Shown here in pieces: positions 60,501-64,000 of a DNA stretch of 64,000 nucleotides. The DNA is from Fragum whitleyi. Taxonomy: Eukaryota; Mollusca; Bivalvia; Cardiida; Cardiidae. Made by a program: the position numbers and the translations under genes. Under the pieces are notes generated by a model, which searched no databases, was not told the DNA's origin, and worked only from the letters and a program-made list of their open reading frames with translations. Position 1 is the first letter of the stretch; every line of letters begins with the position of its first letter. Where the stretch lies: positions 16,295,526 to 16,359,525 of the forward strand of contig OX411545.1 of the NCBI GenBank assembly GCA_948146395.1, given 5' to 3'.

Positions 60501-61475
60501 ATTGTATAATTCTACAAGTGAAGTAAGACTTCTGTTTAGTTATTCCTGTTTATAGGATGTATTGTTGGCTTCATTTTTGACCTTCTGGAACAGTTAATTC
60601 AAGTTAAAATGATTGTCTATGAATTAGTTATTTACAAATATTTTCATTTGAATGGACAAAACAGGTATTAATCAACGGTAATACCATATTATTTATGCAA
60701 TATTGGCGGCCATCTTGAAACATAGTAATTCTACATATATTGTTATATGTAGCTTTTCTAATTTCAAAATTATGACTAAATTTTTCAATTTTTCAAATGA
60801 ATCATTTTCTAAATTAATTTTGCAACCTCAAACTTTTCTCTCGGGTATATTTCTTGGCTGCCGTCTCGAAAGATATTCAAAATCTATCATTTAAGGCGTC
60901 AAATCGTAAAAAAACTTTGAAATTGGCCTTGAAAAAATTAATACAAGTGCAAAATGTATTCTAAAATCCTGAGTAAAACACAATTAACTTAAAGTCTTCT
61001 CTTTATTGGCTGCCATCTTCAAATCAAGAATTGATGTATCCATAGAAGAAAGTTGTCACTAGCCTGATATTAAGAGAGCTTAAAACCACTTACAAATGCT
61101 TATAGAAGAATCCCTAAAATGCTTACTTAAGAAATACTTAAAATGCCATTTAATTATTCTATTTGGCTGCCATCTTGACTACCATACTCACTTCCGATGC
61201 CATAATATGCATTTATTATGCCATATGCTTATAATCTCGAGCTTTAACATCAAATAAAGCACAAAAACCCATTTAAAAGTGTTTCATAGTGATCTACCGA
61301 GCTGTAAGTGTAGCATTCGATAGTCCTGGCTGCCATCTCAATTTTCTCAAAATGCTCAATGATGACAAGATGTCATCAGCCAGATTCTTGTAAAGGAAGG
61401 CCTAAACTACAAGAATCAGTCAAGAAAAAAACTTTGAACCCTACTTCCGGGTCAAGCTAGATTTCTGCCGGACTA
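57567..61475. mobile_element. 3.9 kb element with very long inverted ends built from AAGATGGCAGCC subunits
   Basis: TAGTCCGGCAGAAATATGG at the left is inverted at the right as ATTTCTGCCGGACTA, and similarity continues for at least 160 bp. The motif AAGATGGCAGCC or a close form recurs in the left arm near 57714, 57887, 58061, 58206, 58376 and 58750, and inverted in the right arm near 60706, 60855, 61008, 61163 and 61328, spaced about 145-175 bp. No transposase was recognised in the middle. The target duplication is unclear (TA at most). Confidence 0.85.
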
Positions 61476-61694
61476 AACCCTATGTTGTTGGTACTCAATT
61501 GAAACCTCTCTTCAAGACGATTCAAATGAGTACTCACAAAACAGGTTTTCATTGTGAAATAAAGATTTTTGACTGGCTTTACCACCTCTTACCTGTACCC
61601 ATGAATCTTTTACTATTTTATAGAGTTTCATGTAAAAAGAGTTTCAAATGCTTTTTACAAGGCCATTTTCTGAAGTCATTTGAATGAGTACTGT

Positions 61695-62004
61695 TACAGT
61701 ATTCCTGCTATTAAACGCCCATGGGAGCTATTCATAACATGGTCAGGGAGCCTTTATTTAGTATACATTTTCTGATTTAAAAAGGAATCATAAAAATTGA
61801 TTTCTTTTAGGCCATTTTCCCTTTAATTTGAGGTGAATTTCCTCTAAATAATCATATAAATGATTGTTTTGAGGAAATCCATCTCAATTAGAGAGGGAGT
61901 CTCAAAAAGTTCCTAAGATTTAGGCATTTGAAGTGGGTTTTCTAGTAAAAAAAACTTTGGATGGTACTATTAGGGAGAGCGCTTTTATTAGAGGAAATAC
62001 GGTA
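61695..62004. mobile_element. MITE, TACTGTATTTCTCC family, copy 2
   Basis: TACAGTATTCCTGCTATTAA at the left, TATTAGAGGAAATACGGTA at the right. Shares most of its body with 38303-38607. Confidence 0.78.
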
Positions 62005-62138
62005 TTTGAACTTGTAACAGAAGCACATACAGTAAAGTATGTCTGGTTGATATTTGGACAACTATGGTATTGTCTGTCTTTAAGGAAGTGATGTGTTCAA
62101 ATGAGAGGCTATCTTGTGAATTAAATGGACACATTTTT

Positions 62139-62726
62139 TGCCCCCCTATCAAATTGGGGCATATTATTTTACCGTTGCCGGTCTGTCCTTCCTTCTGTCT
62201 GTCTGTAAAAGTTAATCAAAAAACTTAATATTGCCAATATCTTCAAGCCTTTTCAAGATAAAAAGCTAATATTTGGCATGATGATAGATCTCAATGATCT
62301 GCATCCGCTGATACCAAAGTAAAGGTCATGTGACAAGGTCAAGGTTATCTGTCAAGGTCAAATAACTAAAAATCTTAACAAAAAAACTTAACATTGCCAA
62401 TATCTTCAATCCTATTCAAGATACAAGGCTAATATTTGGCATGATGATAGATTTCAATGATACGCATCTGCTGGTACCAAAGTCAAGGACACGTGACAAG
62501 GTCAAGGTTATCTGTCAAGGTCAAATAAATGAAAAACTCAACCAAAACACTTTCATTTTTCAGTTTATTCAAGCATATTATAGATACCCTGTCTCATAAC
62601 TGGCATGATGAAAGATCTCAGTGATGTACATCTGTAGGTATCAAGGTCAAGGTCATGTGACAAGGTCATGGTCTTCTGTCAAGGTCAACATTTTGAAAAA
62701 AAATGATGTTATAGGGGCATTTTTGT
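62139..62726. repeat. Repeat with TTTGCCCCCCTATC head and GGTCA-rich units
   Basis: A TTTGCCCCCCTATCAAATTG head, a GTCTGTCTG tract, then about three units of 170-190 bp containing GTGACAAGGTCAAGGTTATC and CTGTCAAGGTCAA, and an end near ATAGGGGCATTTTTG. Related in layout to 37380-37672. Confidence 0.8.
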
Positions 62727-63562
62727 TTCACAAACACATTTTTTTGTAAAACCAGATACATAATCTGGTAATTACATGGTAAAATTGACTCAATTTTTAA
62801 GAAGTATTAATACAGTAGAAAGAAACACTCAGTTTGTAAAGATGCGTTTCATATTTGTTGAAAATGTTGAACATCTGATTTTCTTGTTTTTCCTCTAAGA
62901 AATGCATTCAAAATCAAGGACTGAATGGATTGGAAAGGGACTGATAAACAGCTTTGACAGAATCCAAACAAAAGACAGTGAAGACTGTGATTGGACTGCA
63001 CAAATGTGCAAGCTGATCATTGTCTATGTCTCTTCATTTTACAGGAATGTTCTGTGTTTGTAATAATTTGATTTTAGATGAATCCATCAAGATTTGTTGA
63101 ATCTGATTAGCTGGAAAATTTGGTTTATTACTCAATGAAAACAATTTTGAGTATGCAGCCACTTTGTAAGCTTTTGTAAGAAGCAGTCCCATGAGAAATC
63201 AAATTCTTTATCATTATGGATAAATCATTTCCTTTTTCTTCATGAAATCAAATTATAAGATATGATAACAGCTTTTGTTGATTTCGTGGAAGTATAAAGT
63301 TAAAAATCTAATCAAACTCTTGTATGAATCAGCTTTATGTATTCATACAGTGTGATTAGGTTTTAAGTTTCATACCTCCATGAAATCAACAAATCCTCTC
63401 TCTATCTCTTAAATGATAAAATAACGATTTTGCACTCAAATGTGTCCATACCTCTCATAAATATCTTTGACTAGTTCAATTTGAACATTCTGGGATCTTT
63501 AATTTCTGAGATGGCTGCCATATGGTTACTTTTGATAAAATATATGTTTCTATATTTTCTAG

Positions 63563-63631
63563 ATGTCAGATGTTCAGGCTGGTGGTGCTACTGTGTTTCC
63601 ATATTTAGGATTGAAGATATTTCCACAAAAG
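63563..63631 (+). CDS. P4HA: P4HA exon 11: catalytic domain strand after the HxD motif
   Basis: The acceptor is ATATTTTCTAG|AT and the donor CAAAAG|GTACTT. It is 69 nt, 23 codons, residues 456-478, phase 0 to 0. It reads MSDVQAGGATVFPYLGLKIF then PQK, matching the vertebrate MSDVSAGGATVFPEVGASVW. It is the last exon in the window. The expected next block (GTAVFWYN-type) is not seen before 64000. Confidence 0.95.
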
Positions 63632-64000
63632 GTACTTAAATTAGTTCACATTTAAGTATTTAGCTCTCACAACCACAGCTAGCGCTGATGTCGTAATGCG
63701 GTTGGTAGAGAGTAATTGACTCATCAGGCGTCTCTGAAAGTTCGGAAATTACCATAAAGGATAAACCCCTATCAAACGTTTGTTTGCTCATCTTGACTCC
63801 CTTGGAGAGAAAATTTTAACAGTCTGAACTTTTATCGGATTTTATCACTCAATTTTTCAATGCTGTATCTTGTATAATATTAAGTATTCTACTTATTAAT
63901 TTCCCATTTTATATATATTTTTAAGGACAAGAAAATCTCAATTCACACTGAAGCCTGTAAAATTCACAATGTACCTTTGTTTTAAACCATTTAGAATGAG
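63632..64000 (+). other. Start of intron 11, no exon seen
   Basis: Intron sequence after the exon 11 donor. A tRNA-like phrase GGTTGGTAGAGAGTAATTGA near 63701 may be a SINE fragment. The next P4HA exon is not present before the window ends. Confidence 0.5.

Overview
The window is animal nuclear DNA, most likely from a bivalve mollusc. It is AT-rich, has long introns with GT-AG borders, large (CTAT)n, (CCAT)n and (CT)n microsatellites, and many repeat families with GTCCGTCCGTCC heads and 'tcctcctgaaccactggg' arrays of the kind I associate with bivalve genomes. The species cannot be fixed from sequence alone.

The only gene I can support is the alpha subunit of collagen prolyl 4-hydroxylase (P4HA). 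It lies on the + strand from the start codon at 10165 to beyond the right edge. Hand-joined exons give one open frame of 478 codons (1434 nt). This frame covers a signal peptide, the N-terminal dimerisation region, the tyrosine-rich peptide-substrate-binding (PSB) domain, the linker with its conserved cysteine pair, and the first half of the catalytic 2-oxoglutarate/Fe(II) dioxygenase domain, including the HxD iron-binding pair. The second iron-binding His, the 2-oxoglutarate-binding Lys and the C terminus lie outside the window.

The main observation is that three separate steps of the protein are each encoded by two tandem homologous exons: E4a/E4b (both 161 nt, PSB domain), E8a/E8b (both 71 nt, matching the mutually exclusive pair known in vertebrate P4HA1) and E10a/E10b (63 and 66 nt, inside the catalytic domain). 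For the first two pairs, including both copies or skipping both gives an early stop, so the reading frame itself enforces one-of-two choice. If all three are used exclusively, this one gene could make eight enzyme forms differing in both substrate binding and catalysis. In two places (after E4a and after E10b) the exon's 3' end and its splice donor have been tandemly duplicated into the intron, leaving rows of decoy donors.

Layout: 1-3.7 kb is microsatellites and a 9-bp-TSD MITE. 3.7-10.1 kb is mostly unremarkable flank with a broken MULE-like transposase fragment near 8 kb. E1 is at 10.2 kb. Intron 1 (20 kb) is a nest of transposable elements, including a precise Harbinger-like insertion into a tandem array. 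E2 is at 30.5 kb, E3 at 35.3 kb, E4a/E4b at 41.1 and 42.3 kb, E5 to E7 at 43.5-45.8 kb, E8a/E8b at 47.8 and 50.8 kb, E9 at 52.7 kb, E10a/E10b at 54.2 and 55.7 kb. A 7.8 kb intron holding a 3.9 kb long-inverted-repeat element follows, then E11 at 63.6 kb. Palindromic MITEs are spread through the introns.
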